Shown here in pieces: positions 55,262 through 63,923 of a stretch of 64,000 bases of DNA (the first letter of the stretch is position 1; every line of letters starts with the position of its first letter). The notes beneath the pieces were generated by a model. That model did no database searches. It had not been told where the DNA came from and was given only the letters and a program-made list of their open reading frames with translations. The position numbers were made by a program, and so were the translations under genes. Source of the stretch: Jiella pacifica (GTDB lineage Bacteria; Pseudomonadota; Alphaproteobacteria; Rhizobiales; Rhizobiaceae). Location of the stretch: NCBI RefSeq assembly GCF_010500815.1, contig NZ_JAAAMG010000007.1, forward strand, positions 179,511 to 243,510, given 5' to 3'.

Positions 55262-55969
55262 ATGGCCGAGACGCTTAATAGGCCTCGGCTGCTCTATCAG
55301 TTGGTGAGCCCGCTGCACCGCAGCGCCGGCGAGGCGGAAGTGGCGCGCCGGCAGGACATTCTCAGGCGCTGGTCGCCCGGTGCCGAGGTTGCCATCGCTT
55401 CGCCCGAAGCCGGCCCCGCCGCCGTGGAGTCGGCGGCGGACATCGCCAGAGTATTTCCGAGCCTGTCCGAGGCAGCCCTCCGCTGGCGCGACGAGGGTTT
55501 CGACGCGGTCGTCATCGGCTGTTTCAGCGACCCGGGCGTCGAGGCCCTGTCGGAGGTCTCGGGGCTGCCGATCATCGGCCCCGGCGAAGCGGCGATGCTT
55601 GCCGCGGTGCTGCTCGGCGAACGCTTCTCGGTCCTGTCGTCGGACCCGACACCGCCAGGCCTTCGACGGCGCATTCGCGGCATCGGGCTCGAGGCGATGT
55701 TCGTCTCGGAAGCCCTCGTCGGATGCCCGGTCGCCGAACTCGTCGCCGATCCCGAACGCCACATTGCCGGCATCCTCGACCAGGCTCGGCTGTGTCTCGC
55801 GCAGGGTGCGGACGTCCTGGTCCTGGGCTGCCTGGCAATGTCCTTTGCGCCCGGCCTGCCGGAACGGCTCCGCGAAGCGCTCGGCGTGCCGATCGTCAAC
55901 CCGGTGTTTTCCGGCCTCAGGGCCGCCGAGGCAGCGGTACACGCGCGGCCCGCTTCCCTCGGGGCCTAA
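55262..55969 (+). CDS. Asp/Glu/hydantoin racemase-family protein
   Basis: A 235-residue two-domain racemase-fold protein. The paired active-site cysteines are visible as Cys87 (VIGCFSDPG) and Cys190 (VLGCLAMSF), the usual arrangement for cofactor-free racemases of hydantoins, allantoin or amino acids. The ATG at 55262 is used because the reading from 55181 overlaps PotC. Given the deacetylase-fold, M20 and ureidoglycine-like genes behind it, an allantoin- or hydantoin-racemase role is attractive but unproven. Confidence 0.78.
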   Translation: MAETLNRPRLLYQLVSPLHRSAGEAEVARRQDILRRWSPGAEVAIASPEAGPAAVESAADIARVFPSLSEAALRWRDEGFDAVVIGCFSDPGVEALSEVSGLPIIGPGEAAMLAAVLLGERFSVLSSDPTPPGLRRRIRGIGLEAMFVSEALVGCPVAELVADPERHIAGILDQARLCLAQGADVLVLGCLAMSFAPGLPERLREALGVPIVNPVFSGLRAAEAAVHARPASLGA

Positions 55970-56010
55970 GGCCCGGCCACGCGACATCATATGAAACGGG
56001 AAGGGTGAGG

Positions 56011-56913
56011 ATGACCGAACGACATCCGGTATCGGCCGACAGCAAGACCTACGAGACGCTTTTGGCCGCCGCTCGGTTTCAGGAACGGCGGCGGGTGCCG
56101 ATCACCGACTTCGCCTATCCGGCAGGGGTGCGGATCGCCGTCAACTTCACCCTCGACTTCGACGCGATGCTCCTGCGGCGGATGCTGAACGAGCCGTGGG
56201 GCCAGAAGGCCAAGGGCGAGTTCGGCGGCCGCGTCGGCATCTGGCGGATCCTTGCAATGTTCGAGGCGAACGACGTCGATGTCACGCTCTTCACGCCGGG
56301 GCGGATCTGCGAGCTCTACCCGCAAGTTCTTCAACATGCGGTCGCGGCCGGGCACGAGCTGGCGGACCACATGTGGGAGCACGAGGTTCCCAAGGACCCT
56401 GCTATCGAGGACGCCCATCTGACACGGGCGCTCGCAGCGCTCGAAACGGTCGCGGGGAGGCCGATCACCGGCACGCGGTCGAGCCACACGCCGGCGCTGC
56501 TTCGGCAGAAGGGCGTCGTCTACAACTCCTTCACCTCGGCCCGGACCATGCCCTTCTACGAGCTTGACGCCGAGGGCGGAAATCCGATGCTCCAACTTCC
56601 CTTCCACTATGCGCTCGACGACGCGATGTATTTCAGCTTCGGCTGGCTCGCGACGCCGAACGCGGCGCAGCGCATTCTCGATGTCGACGAGATCTTCGAC
56701 ATCTGGTGGGCGGCCTTCGAGCACCAGTACAAGCGCGGCGGCTATTTGAACTTCCTGCTGCACCCCTTCGTCTCGGGCCACGCGATGCGCGTCGACATGA
56801 TCGAACGGCTGATCAAGCGCATGCGCACCCTGCCTGGCGTCTGGTTCCCGACCTGCGGCGCGCTGGCCGAGCATATCTTCACCCACCATCCCTATCGCGG
56901 CGGGGAGGAGTAG
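56011..56913 (+). CDS. NodB-fold polysaccharide deacetylase/PuuE-type amidohydrolase, ligands present
   Basis: A 300-residue CE4/NodB-fold enzyme. The Asp motif FTLDFDA (Asp49, Asp51) and His motif HELADHMWEH (His115, His120, His124) are present. The C-terminus (HPFVSGHAMRVDMIERLI, about 252-269) resembles the PuuE allantoinase and PgdA branch rather than chitin deacetylases. There is no signal peptide, so it is cytoplasmic. This suits cleaving a small cyclic amide such as allantoin or a hydantoin, rather than cell-wall sugar. An AAGGGTGAGG site precedes the ATG. Confidence 0.75.
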   Translation: MTERHPVSADSKTYETLLAAARFQERRRVPITDFAYPAGVRIAVNFTLDFDAMLLRRMLNEPWGQKAKGEFGGRVGIWRILAMFEANDVDVTLFTPGRICELYPQVLQHAVAAGHELADHMWEHEVPKDPAIEDAHLTRALAALETVAGRPITGTRSSHTPALLRQKGVVYNSFTSARTMPFYELDAEGGNPMLQLPFHYALDDAMYFSFGWLATPNAAQRILDVDEIFDIWWAAFEHQYKRGGYLNFLLHPFVSGHAMRVDMIERLIKRMRTLPGVWFPTCGALAEHIFTHHPYRGGEE

Positions 56914-56917
56914 GCCG

Positions 56918-57856
56918 ATGCCCTGGAAGGACAATTACACGACCAGCGATGAGATCGGCGTCCGCGACGGCGCCGTGACCTGGCCGCAGGGCCGCCATAT
57001 GGCGCTGGGGCTGACGGTGAATCTCAACCCGGCGGCCAAGGCCTGCGGCATCACCGCCGAGGACCTTGCCTATCCGACCTGGCATTTCGGCGTGCAGGAA
57101 GGGCTGGAGGCCTTTTTGGGTCTCTTCGAGCGCCTGGGGATCAAGGCGACCTTCGCCGTCCCGGCCCTCGTCGCAGAAGCCTATGGCCGGCAGGTGGAGG
57201 CGATCCTGACAGCCGGCCACGAGATCGCGGCGCAGGGCCTTCTCGGCGAGGATCCCAACCTCCTGGATCCCGGGCAGGAAGCCGACCATATGGACCGCGC
57301 AGGCGAGATCCTGAAGCGTGCGACGGGAGCGGCTCCCAAGGGCTGGTACGCCCTGCCCCGCGGCGACGACCGCTTTGCGACCGGCACCGTGACGGATGCG
57401 ACGATCGGCCTGCTTCGCGAGCGGGGCTATGGCTATTTCGGCAACGGCCTCGCCGACGACGCGCCCTATTACTGGATCAGCGACTTCTCCAAGCGCGAGA
57501 GCCTCCTCACCCTGCCCTATTACTATCATTTCGACGACACGTTCTTCCTGATGTTTCCCCATGAGGGCACGGGGCTGGAGCGGCCGGCTGCGTTGAAGCG
57601 CAACTGGCGCGCCCAGTTTCTCGCGCAGTATCGGCGCGGCCGATATTTCAACATCACGGTCTCCCCGGCCCGCTCGGGCTGGCAGCATCGCTTCGACGAT
57701 CTCGCAAGCTTCCTGGAAGAGGCCATGTCCTATCCGGGCGTCTGGGCCGCGAGCGCGTCGGACCTCGCCGCCCACTGGCAGGCGACCAGCCCGACCGAGA
57801 CGCATCTGCAGCCCGCCGCATCGATCTGGCGCGATTACGACGACAGCCTGAGCTGA
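56918..57856 (+). CDS. NodB-fold deacetylase paralog with substituted metal ligands
   Basis: A 312-residue protein paralogous to its neighbour (GLEAFLGLFERLGIKATFAV and AGHEIAAQGLLG align to VGIWRILAMF and AGHELADHMW). The Asp motif has become LTVNLNP (Asn35, Asn37) and the second His is Gln106, so the classical metal site is missing. It may be inactive and form a heteromer with the upstream enzyme, or bind substrate without metal, as reported for PuuE allantoinases. The ATG at 56918 has a GGGGAGGAG site and follows the first gene by four bases. Confidence 0.7.
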   Translation: MPWKDNYTTSDEIGVRDGAVTWPQGRHMALGLTVNLNPAAKACGITAEDLAYPTWHFGVQEGLEAFLGLFERLGIKATFAVPALVAEAYGRQVEAILTAGHEIAAQGLLGEDPNLLDPGQEADHMDRAGEILKRATGAAPKGWYALPRGDDRFATGTVTDATIGLLRERGYGYFGNGLADDAPYYWISDFSKRESLLTLPYYYHFDDTFFLMFPHEGTGLERPAALKRNWRAQFLAQYRRGRYFNITVSPARSGWQHRFDDLASFLEEAMSYPGVWAASASDLAAHWQATSPTETHLQPAASIWRDYDDSLS

Positions 57857-57859
57857 CCC

Positions 57860-58987
57860 ATGGACCTGACGAACAGCGAAGACATTCTCACCGGGCTGAT
57901 GCGCTGGGTGGCGATCGACACGCCGACCGGGGCGACCGAAACCATCGGCACCCTTATCGACCTGATCGCCGCCGATCTCGAACCGCTGGGGGCCGCGCTC
58001 GAACGGGTGCCGGGCCGCGACGGGATGGGCGATCACCTGATCGCGCGCTTTGCCGGGGCAAACGGGCCGGGCGTTCTCATCACCAGCCATATCGACACCG
58101 TCTGCCCGCCGGGCGCTGTCGCGATCCGCAGGGACGGCGACAGACAATACGGCCCGGGCATCGCCGACATGAAGGGCGGCGGCTACCTGGCCTTCTCGGC
58201 GGTTCGCAATCTCCTCGCCTCGGGCACTCCCCTGCCCGGCCCGGTCACGCTGATCTACAACAGCGACGAGGAGATCGGCTCGCCGACCTCCCGCGCGCTC
58301 ATACAAGCCGAGGCGAAGAAGCACGGCGCCGCCCTCATCCCCGAGCCCGCGCGCGCAGACGAAGTCATCACCTTTCGCAAGGGCCGGGCGAAATATACGC
58401 TCGACATCTTCGGGACTGAGGCCCATGCCGGCTCGGCCTTCGCAAACGGCCGCAGCGCGATTTCCGAGCTTGCCCGGGCGATCCTGCGGCTCGACGCGCT
58501 GACCGATCTGTCGGCCGGAACGACAGTCAATGTAGGGCGCATTCGCGGCGGCACGGAGCCCAACGTCGTCGCCGGCCACGCCGCATGCGATGTCGATATA
58601 CGATTTGCGAAGGACGAGCTCGGCGCCGCCATCGACGCCACGCTCCGCGCCATGGCCTCCGAGGACCGCGAGACGCGGATCGAGGTGTCGGGCGAGATCG
58701 AAAAGCCCGGCCTTGGGCGGACCGAGGCGACGCTGTCGATGTTCAAGACGGCCCACGCCTTCAACGACGGTCTCGGCTACGCGCTGGCCGAGACCAGTTC
58801 CGGCGGCGGCAGCGACGGCAATTTCACCTCGGCCGCCGGCGTGCCCACCCTCGACGGGTTGGGGGCGATCGGCAATGACTGGCACTCGCCGAACGAACAT
58901 ATCCTGATCGAACCGCTGGCGCGGCGGGAAGCGCTGTTGCGGAAACTGATCCATCATTTCGCGGGCACGCGCCCGTCCGGAGACTGA
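57860..58987 (+). CDS. M20-family metallo-amidohydrolase/carboxypeptidase
   Basis: A 375-residue M20 enzyme (ArgE/DapE/carboxypeptidase G2 type). Metal and catalytic residues are visible: His77 and Asp79 (SHIDTV), Asp103 (GIADMKGG), Glu137/Glu138 (SDEEIGS), Glu in LIPEPARADE, and the C-terminal His in GNDWHSPNEH. It should hydrolyse an N-acyl or N-carbamoyl amino acid. Four bases separate it from the preceding deacetylase, so it belongs to the same transcript. In a ureide-like route it would remove the acyl/carbamoyl group after ring opening. Confidence 0.82.
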   Translation: MDLTNSEDILTGLMRWVAIDTPTGATETIGTLIDLIAADLEPLGAALERVPGRDGMGDHLIARFAGANGPGVLITSHIDTVCPPGAVAIRRDGDRQYGPGIADMKGGGYLAFSAVRNLLASGTPLPGPVTLIYNSDEEIGSPTSRALIQAEAKKHGAALIPEPARADEVITFRKGRAKYTLDIFGTEAHAGSAFANGRSAISELARAILRLDALTDLSAGTTVNVGRIRGGTEPNVVAGHAACDVDIRFAKDELGAAIDATLRAMASEDRETRIEVSGEIEKPGLGRTEATLSMFKTAHAFNDGLGYALAETSSGGGSDGNFTSAAGVPTLDGLGAIGNDWHSPNEHILIEPLARREALLRKLIHHFAGTRPSGD

Positions 58988-58988
58988 C

Positions 58989-59732
58989 ATGCCCCCTCGA
59001 CTTCGCCCGGAATTCGGCGGCACGCGCTCGGTGGTGAAGGCGCGCCACGCGCTTTTGACCCCGGAAAGCCACGAACGGATCACGCAACCGGGTTGGAGCG
59101 ATTGCGAGTTCGTGACGCTGATCTCGCCGGACCTCGGCGCGAAATTCGCCATGTCCCTCGTCGAGGCGCAAGGCAGCCTGACGGCGCCGGCCGCCATGGC
59201 CGGGATCGCCCGTTTCCTGTTCTGTCTCGAAGGCGATGTCGCGCTCGACGGTGTCCGGATCCCGGCGGAGGGCTTCGCCTTCTGTCCCCCGGACGATAAG
59301 CGAGAGATCGCTTTGTCGAAGAACGCGCGGCTGGTGCTGTTCGAATGGCGCTTCGTGGCGCAGGACGAGGTTCCGGGCCCGCTCTCGGGCCGGCTCGGCG
59401 ATATCGCGGGCCAGCCCCTGCGCGGCGACGATCGGCTTCGTGTCCAGAAGATGTTGCCGGTCGATCCGGGGTTCGATTGTGAATTCAACGTCATGACGTT
59501 CGATCCGGGCGCCTCTCTCGCCTATGTCGAGGTGCATTTCATGGAGCACGGGCTCCTCTTCCTCGACGGCGGCGGCATCTATCGCCTCGACGAGGATTGG
59601 ATGCCGGTCACCGAAGGCGACGCGATCTGGATGGGGCCGCATGTGCCGCAATGGTTCGGTGCGCTCGGACGCGAGCCCTCGCGCTATCTGATCTACAAGA
59701 ACTACAATCGATCGCCTCTCTCGCCGCGATGA
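58989..59732 (+). CDS. Bicupin, (S)-ureidoglycine aminohydrolase-like (AllE/UGHY)
   Basis: A 247-residue two-cupin protein. The N-terminal cupin (about residues 30-125) has lost most His ligands. The C-terminal cupin keeps Glu/His positions in VEVHFMEHGLLFLDGGGIYR (about 180-200) and WMGPHVPQWFGALG near 218-231, the metal-binding arrangement of ureidoglycine aminohydrolase. The known reaction releases ammonia from (S)-ureidoglycine. It starts one base after the M20 stop. It is the best indication that the cluster concerns a ureide. Confidence 0.75.
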   Translation: MPPRLRPEFGGTRSVVKARHALLTPESHERITQPGWSDCEFVTLISPDLGAKFAMSLVEAQGSLTAPAAMAGIARFLFCLEGDVALDGVRIPAEGFAFCPPDDKREIALSKNARLVLFEWRFVAQDEVPGPLSGRLGDIAGQPLRGDDRLRVQKMLPVDPGFDCEFNVMTFDPGASLAYVEVHFMEHGLLFLDGGGIYRLDEDWMPVTEGDAIWMGPHVPQWFGALGREPSRYLIYKNYNRSPLSPR

Positions 59733-59800
59733 CGCAGCGCCCGTCGCATCGGGCGGCGGGTCGCCAGCGCGTGGGCTCGTCACCGCGCTCGGATCGCGCG

Positions 59801-60721
59801 TCAACCGCCATACTGGGCGAAGAGCGCCTTGACGGAGGCCGCGAAGGCGACCGACGAACTGGTGGGCGCGCGACCGGCGACCCGGCAGCAGGACAGCGGT
59901 TTTCTCTCGATGCCGAGATTTTCGACCTCGATGAAAGCGAGCTGCTCGCGCTTGCTCTGCAGGAAGCGGCCGATCACCATGCTGACCCCGAGCCCGTCCT
60001 GAACCATCTGCCGCAGCAGGCTGAACGAGTTGGTGTGCATGATCGTTCGCACCTCGACGCCCGAGCGGATCAGCGCGTCCTGCAGCATCTGGTGGAGCGC
60101 GACGGACGAGTCGGGAAAGATGAACTTCTCGCCGGCGATCTCCTCCAGCCGCACCTTGCGTCGCGGGGCCAGGGCGTGGTTTTGCGAGGTGATCAGAAAG
60201 GTCCGGCGATGGAGCGTCGCCAGAACCTCGATCTCGGGCGCTGCCGCGAAATTGTAGCCGAGACCGATATCGACGTCGCCGTCATGAAGCCGCTTGAGGA
60301 TTTCGGGCGTGTTCTCGACGATGATCGTATATTCGAGCGCCGGGAAGTTACGGTGCATGTTGTGGAGGATGCCCGGCAGGAGGTCGGAGGCGACCACCTC
60401 GTTGACGCCGACGCGCAGATGTCCCCGCTTCAGGCCGAGAAGCTCGTTGAGTTCCTCGCGCACGATCGACAACTCGTTGATGATCGAGGCGCTGCGGTAC
60501 AGGAGGATGCTGCCGGCCTCGGTCAGTTCCAGACCGCCGCGCCCGCGATCGCGCCGGAAGAGTTCGACCCCGAAATGATCCTCCAGATTCTTGATCTGCT
60601 TGCTGACCGCGGACGGCGCGACATTGAGCTTGTCGGCCGCGGCCCGGAACGAGCCCTGCTGCGCGACCTCGACGAAATGCTGAAGCTTGGACAGGCGCGA
60701 GAGAACGGAGCTGCTGGTCAT
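59801..60721 (-). CDS. LysR-family regulator
   Basis: A 306-residue LysR-type regulator with an N-terminal helix-turn-helix (FVEVAQQGSFRAAADKLNVA, about 15-34; PSAVSKQIKNLEDHFGVELF near 35-54) and an effector domain. The start at 60721 is preferred because the longer GTG start at 60760 would begin inside the CGCACGA-N11-TCGTGCG site. It is divergent from the FAD oxidase and convergent with the ureide-like operon, so it likely controls both or either. Confidence 0.82.
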   Translation of the reverse strand: MTSSSVLSRLSKLQHFVEVAQQGSFRAAADKLNVAPSAVSKQIKNLEDHFGVELFRRDRGRGGLELTEAGSILLYRSASIINELSIVREELNELLGLKRGHLRVGVNEVVASDLLPGILHNMHRNFPALEYTIIVENTPEILKRLHDGDVDIGLGYNFAAAPEIEVLATLHRRTFLITSQNHALAPRRKVRLEEIAGEKFIFPDSSVALHQMLQDALIRSGVEVRTIMHTNSFSLLRQMVQDGLGVSMVIGRFLQSKREQLAFIEVENLGIERKPLSCCRVAGRAPTSSSVAFAASVKALFAQYGG

Positions 60722-60755
60722 GGAAGGGTATCCGGGGAGAACGGGGATGAAGATC

Positions 60756-60780
60756 CGCACGATAGCCGGTGTTTCGTGCG
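60756..60780. promoter_or_regulatory. LysR-type inverted repeat between divergent genes
   Basis: CGCACGA (60756-60762) and TCGTGCG (60774-60780) are exact complements separated by 11 bases, the size and shape of a LysR recognition site. It is 35 bases before the LysR ATG and 22 before the FAD oxidase ATG. Confidence 0.6.
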
Positions 60781-60801
60781 CCGGGAAAGGATGACTTGGC
60801 G

Positions 60802-62202
60802 ATGAACGACGACTGCCTCACCGCTCTCTCGGACATCCTTGAGGGCGGCGAACTGCTTCTCGATGAAGCCGATCGCTCGCGTTACGCCTCCGACGGTTCC
60901 GGCTTGATCGGCGATCTTCCGCTCGCCGTGCTGCGGCCCGCGACGACGGAGCGACTGGCGGGGGCGATGGCGCTTTGCGCGCGTGCGCGGATCGCCATGA
61001 TCCCGCAAGGCGGGCGAACGGGGCTGTCGGGCGGCGCCTGCGTCACCGGCCGGGCCGTGGTCATCTCCACCGAGCGCATGCAGGGCGTCATCGAGACCGA
61101 CGCGGACGCGATGGCGATGACGGTCTGGGCGGGGACCCCGCTCGAACGGGTTCAGGAGGCGGCGCGCGACAAGGGTCTCGACTTTCCGGTCGATATCGGC
61201 GCGCGCGGCTCCGCCACGGTCGGCGGAATCATCGCCACCAACGCCGGCGGCATTCGCGTGCTGCGCTACGGGATGACGCGGCAGAACGTGCTCGGACTGG
61301 AGGTCGTTCTCGCCGACGGGCGGATCATCAGCCGCCTCGGCAAGCTGGTGAAGGACAATTCGGGCCTCGATCTCAAGCAGCTCTTCATCGGGGCGGAAGG
61401 CGCGTTGGGGATCATCACCAAGGCGGTTCTGCAGCTGAAGCCGCATCCCGGCGAGGCAAGGGTGGTGCTCCTTGCGATCCCCGATTTCCCGGCGGCGATC
61501 GCCTGCCTGGCGCGCGCCCGGAAGCTGTTCGGCGATCGGCTGACCGCCTTCGAGGGCATGTGGCCGGATTACTGGGAGTTCGTATGCGGCAAGGCCGGGC
61601 TGGTACGGCGGCCGATTTCGGGAACGCACGGGTTCTACGTGCTGGCCGAGATTGTCGGCGGAGCGTCGACGGCGGCGGAGATCGAGACCTGGTTCGCGGC
61701 GCTGAGCGAAGAGGGTCTCGTCGAGGACGGCATTCTTGCGCAGTCCCTCGCCGAGGGCCGTTCGCTCTGGGCGGTGCGCGAGGCGGTTGGGGAGGTCGAC
61801 GATGCGCTCGGATCCCATATCAATTTCGATCTCGGCGTCGCCTCCTCGCATCTCGGCGATTTCTGCAAAGCCTGCGACGACCGTCTCGCGGGCCTCGAGG
61901 GGGCGGGCCAGGTCCTGAAAGTCGGCCATGTGGGCGACGGCAACGTCCATCTTCTCGTCGCCCATGACGGGCGCGCGGCGGTGGTCCATGCGATCGAAGG
62001 CGCGATCTACGGCCTCGTTGCCGAATGGGGTGGAGCGATCACGGCCGAGCACGGCATCGGGCGGCTGAAGCGCGACTGGCTTCATTGCAGCCGGTCGGCG
62101 GAGGAGATCGCCCTGATGAGTATTCTCAAGCAGGCGCTCGATCCGGCCGGACTGCTGAATCCGGGCATTTACCCCGGGGTCGCGGCCGATAGCGCGGGAT
62201 AG
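60802..62202 (+). CDS. FAD-linked oxidase/dehydrogenase (GlcD/D-lactate dehydrogenase type)
   Basis: A 466-residue flavoprotein: the PCMH-type FAD-binding domain has PQGGRTGLSGGACV (about 68-81) and DIGARGSATVGGIIATNAGG (about 132-151), and the C-terminal substrate domain has VGHVGDGNVHLLV and GGAITAEHGIGRLKRDW near 421-437. Enzymes of this type oxidise D-2-hydroxy acids such as glycolate, D-lactate or D-2-hydroxyglutarate. Divergent from the LysR gene, it may oxidise the hydroxy acid left at the end of the neighbouring pathway (for a ureide route, glyoxylate/glycolate level). The ATG follows a GGAAAGGA stretch. Confidence 0.83.
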   Translation: MNDDCLTALSDILEGGELLLDEADRSRYASDGSGLIGDLPLAVLRPATTERLAGAMALCARARIAMIPQGGRTGLSGGACVTGRAVVISTERMQGVIETDADAMAMTVWAGTPLERVQEAARDKGLDFPVDIGARGSATVGGIIATNAGGIRVLRYGMTRQNVLGLEVVLADGRIISRLGKLVKDNSGLDLKQLFIGAEGALGIITKAVLQLKPHPGEARVVLLAIPDFPAAIACLARARKLFGDRLTAFEGMWPDYWEFVCGKAGLVRRPISGTHGFYVLAEIVGGASTAAEIETWFAALSEEGLVEDGILAQSLAEGRSLWAVREAVGEVDDALGSHINFDLGVASSHLGDFCKACDDRLAGLEGAGQVLKVGHVGDGNVHLLVAHDGRAAVVHAIEGAIYGLVAEWGGAITAEHGIGRLKRDWLHCSRSAEEIALMSILKQALDPAGLLNPGIYPGVAADSAG

Positions 62203-62508
62203 GAGTTCTACCAGACGGACCTGAAGGTCATCGTCAATTCCAAAAGATGGGCAACTCTCAGCCAGGAATCCCGCGACATTCTGGAGCAAGGCGCCATCGA
62301 CTATGAAAAGATGTCGACCGAGGCCCTTCAGCCGCAGATCGAGACGGCGCGCAAGCAGCTCGCGGAAAAAGGAATGAAGGTCATCAAGCTCGAGGGCAAG
62401 GCCGCCGAGAAATATCTCGACAAGGCCTATTCCAGCGCCTGGGATGCCCTGAAGGCGTCGGGATCGCACTATTACGACGAGCTGCGGGCTGCGTACTACA
62501 GGCGTTGA
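62203..62508 (+). pseudogene. Truncated TRAP binding protein (DctP) C-terminus
   Basis: Starting immediately after the FAD oxidase stop, an open frame reads EFYQTDLKVIVNSKRWATLS and continues with SQESRDILEQGAIDYEKM and GMKVIKLEGKAAEKYLDKAY to a normal stop. This is the last third of a DctP-type binding protein, with no start codon, signal peptide or ribosome site. The join at the oxidase stop suggests a deletion or insertion breakpoint. Confidence 0.7.
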
Positions 62509-62626
62509 ACGTCGCGGTGAAAGCGGCCTGCCGTCGCCCGCCCATTGCGGGGCCCGGTCGGCGCCAGAAAGCGCCGACGCGGAAGCTGACGCCGGCGGTC
62601 CAGGAATGGTGAGACAGTGAGCTCGA

Positions 62627-63682
62627 TCACACCCTCAAGGGCACAACTAGCGGCGCCTTCTTTGGCGGATCGAGAAGGCGAAACTCGACCGTGTTGTCTG
62701 TGACAAAGCCTTCTGAAGATTGGCGTATCACAATCGTCGCTTTTTTCAGTCCTACCCCGTCATGCGCAAACCATCGTAAAACGTCATCTGATCCGCCTTT
62801 CACGCCAAAATCAACATTTCCTAATTCTTCTTTCAGAGAGAAGTATTGTTCGACAGAACCTGCCGCCAAATCGGCCGCACTGAGCAAATCCAACATCAAA
62901 ACAGATCGCTCTTTAAAAGGGGTGGCGCCACCAATCCGGCCGAATTGGAAGCCTTCTCGTTTGTAACTGCGCACAACAGTGTTGAATAAGTTCAAAGCGT
63001 ACGCGTGCTTTTCTGGATTAGGGCAAATGTCATCATGGTCTGACATCCAAAATACATTTTGCCCTTCATCTGCCAAGAGCCCCGTTAGATAGGCGGCAAT
63101 ATGCACCACGGTCGCAAGCTTTTCGGCGGGCTTTGATTTCCATATTCCGAATCCGCACTCATTTAACTCCGTAACTATACGCTTCTGCGCTGTTTTTCTG
63201 TGTCGCCCGAACAAAGTTGGGATCTTCTTTTCGACAAGAACATTGCATAGAAGTCCATTCACGCCGCCGTCAAGCGCACAGAGATACTCTGGTACAGACC
63301 GCCTCATTCGATCATTTCTTAGGTCTTTATAAGAATACTCTTTCTGCCCTAATCCGAAATCATTTCGAACTTCTTTCATTCTTTCTTCGAAGAACCCAAT
63401 GCCATCCATTGCACATACAAGAAACGAATAAGAATTGAATTTTCCGGTACTCTCACCTCCATAGTCGCTAAATATTCCAACTCCCTTGTTTCCATAAGCA
63501 GAAAGGTCAGGCAGAAGGAGATTTTTTCTGATCTTTTTCCCGATAAAGCTGCTTTCTAAAGATTGCGTAACGCTCGGGTACTGTTTTCGTAGATCTGCCC
63601 GCAAGATGAATACATTTGGATCTTTCAGGACGAGATTTTGAGCAAACTCTTGAAGGGAGGGCGAGATAGAGCGGTCTGTCAT
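62627..63682 (-). CDS. DUF3800-like protein of unknown function, AT-richer and probably acquired
   Basis: A 351-residue protein. GIFSDYGGES (about 68-77) followed by a SYSFLVCAMDG strand, the acidic FWMSDHDDICPN (about 218-229) and DLLSAADLAAGSVEQYF near 272-288 follow the DUF3800 pattern of an RNase-H-like fold with spaced acidic residues. That suggests a nuclease or nucleic-acid protein, but the resemblance is by eye only. Codon use and base composition are clearly AT-richer than every other gene here. The start at 63682 has no ribosome site, and a GTG at 63688 is possible. It sits between a broken gene and a transposase. Confidence 0.55.
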   Translation of the reverse strand: MTDRSISPSLQEFAQNLVLKDPNVFILRADLRKQYPSVTQSLESSFIGKKIRKNLLLPDLSAYGNKGVGIFSDYGGESTGKFNSYSFLVCAMDGIGFFEERMKEVRNDFGLGQKEYSYKDLRNDRMRRSVPEYLCALDGGVNGLLCNVLVEKKIPTLFGRHRKTAQKRIVTELNECGFGIWKSKPAEKLATVVHIAAYLTGLLADEGQNVFWMSDHDDICPNPEKHAYALNLFNTVVRSYKREGFQFGRIGGATPFKERSVLMLDLLSAADLAAGSVEQYFSLKEELGNVDFGVKGGSDDVLRWFAHDGVGLKKATIVIRQSSEGFVTDNTVEFRLLDPPKKAPLVVPLRV

Positions 63683-63923
63683 ATGCACTTGCCCGAAAAC
63701 ATCGTGATTCGTCAGCAGATAGCTTTAGTCGTCGATAGGTCGCACGCAAGCGTCCGGCCCAGCGAAGGGCTGCGCTTGAAATCGCCATTTTGGTAGGTTG
63801 GGATCTTCGTTTCGTCAGCGACGGCTAATGCAGTCGACCATGTTTCCGCGCTTCCGCAGCGCCACGAATAGCGTGTCCTCTTAATCTTCTTTCCATGCTA
63901 TTTTTGGGAAGGAGGACCGAACC

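Noticed and set aside
56879..59494. 871-residue minus-strand frame over the deacetylase/M20/bicupin genes
   Set aside because: Antisense to four genes with visible catalytic motifs and tight spacing; no ribosome site or domain.
63689..63923. A small gene or tRNA between the DUF3800-like gene and the transposase
   Set aside because: The minus frame 63507-63788 runs through the start of the DUF3800-like gene, is Arg/Ser-rich and has no ribosome site; nothing else is supported.
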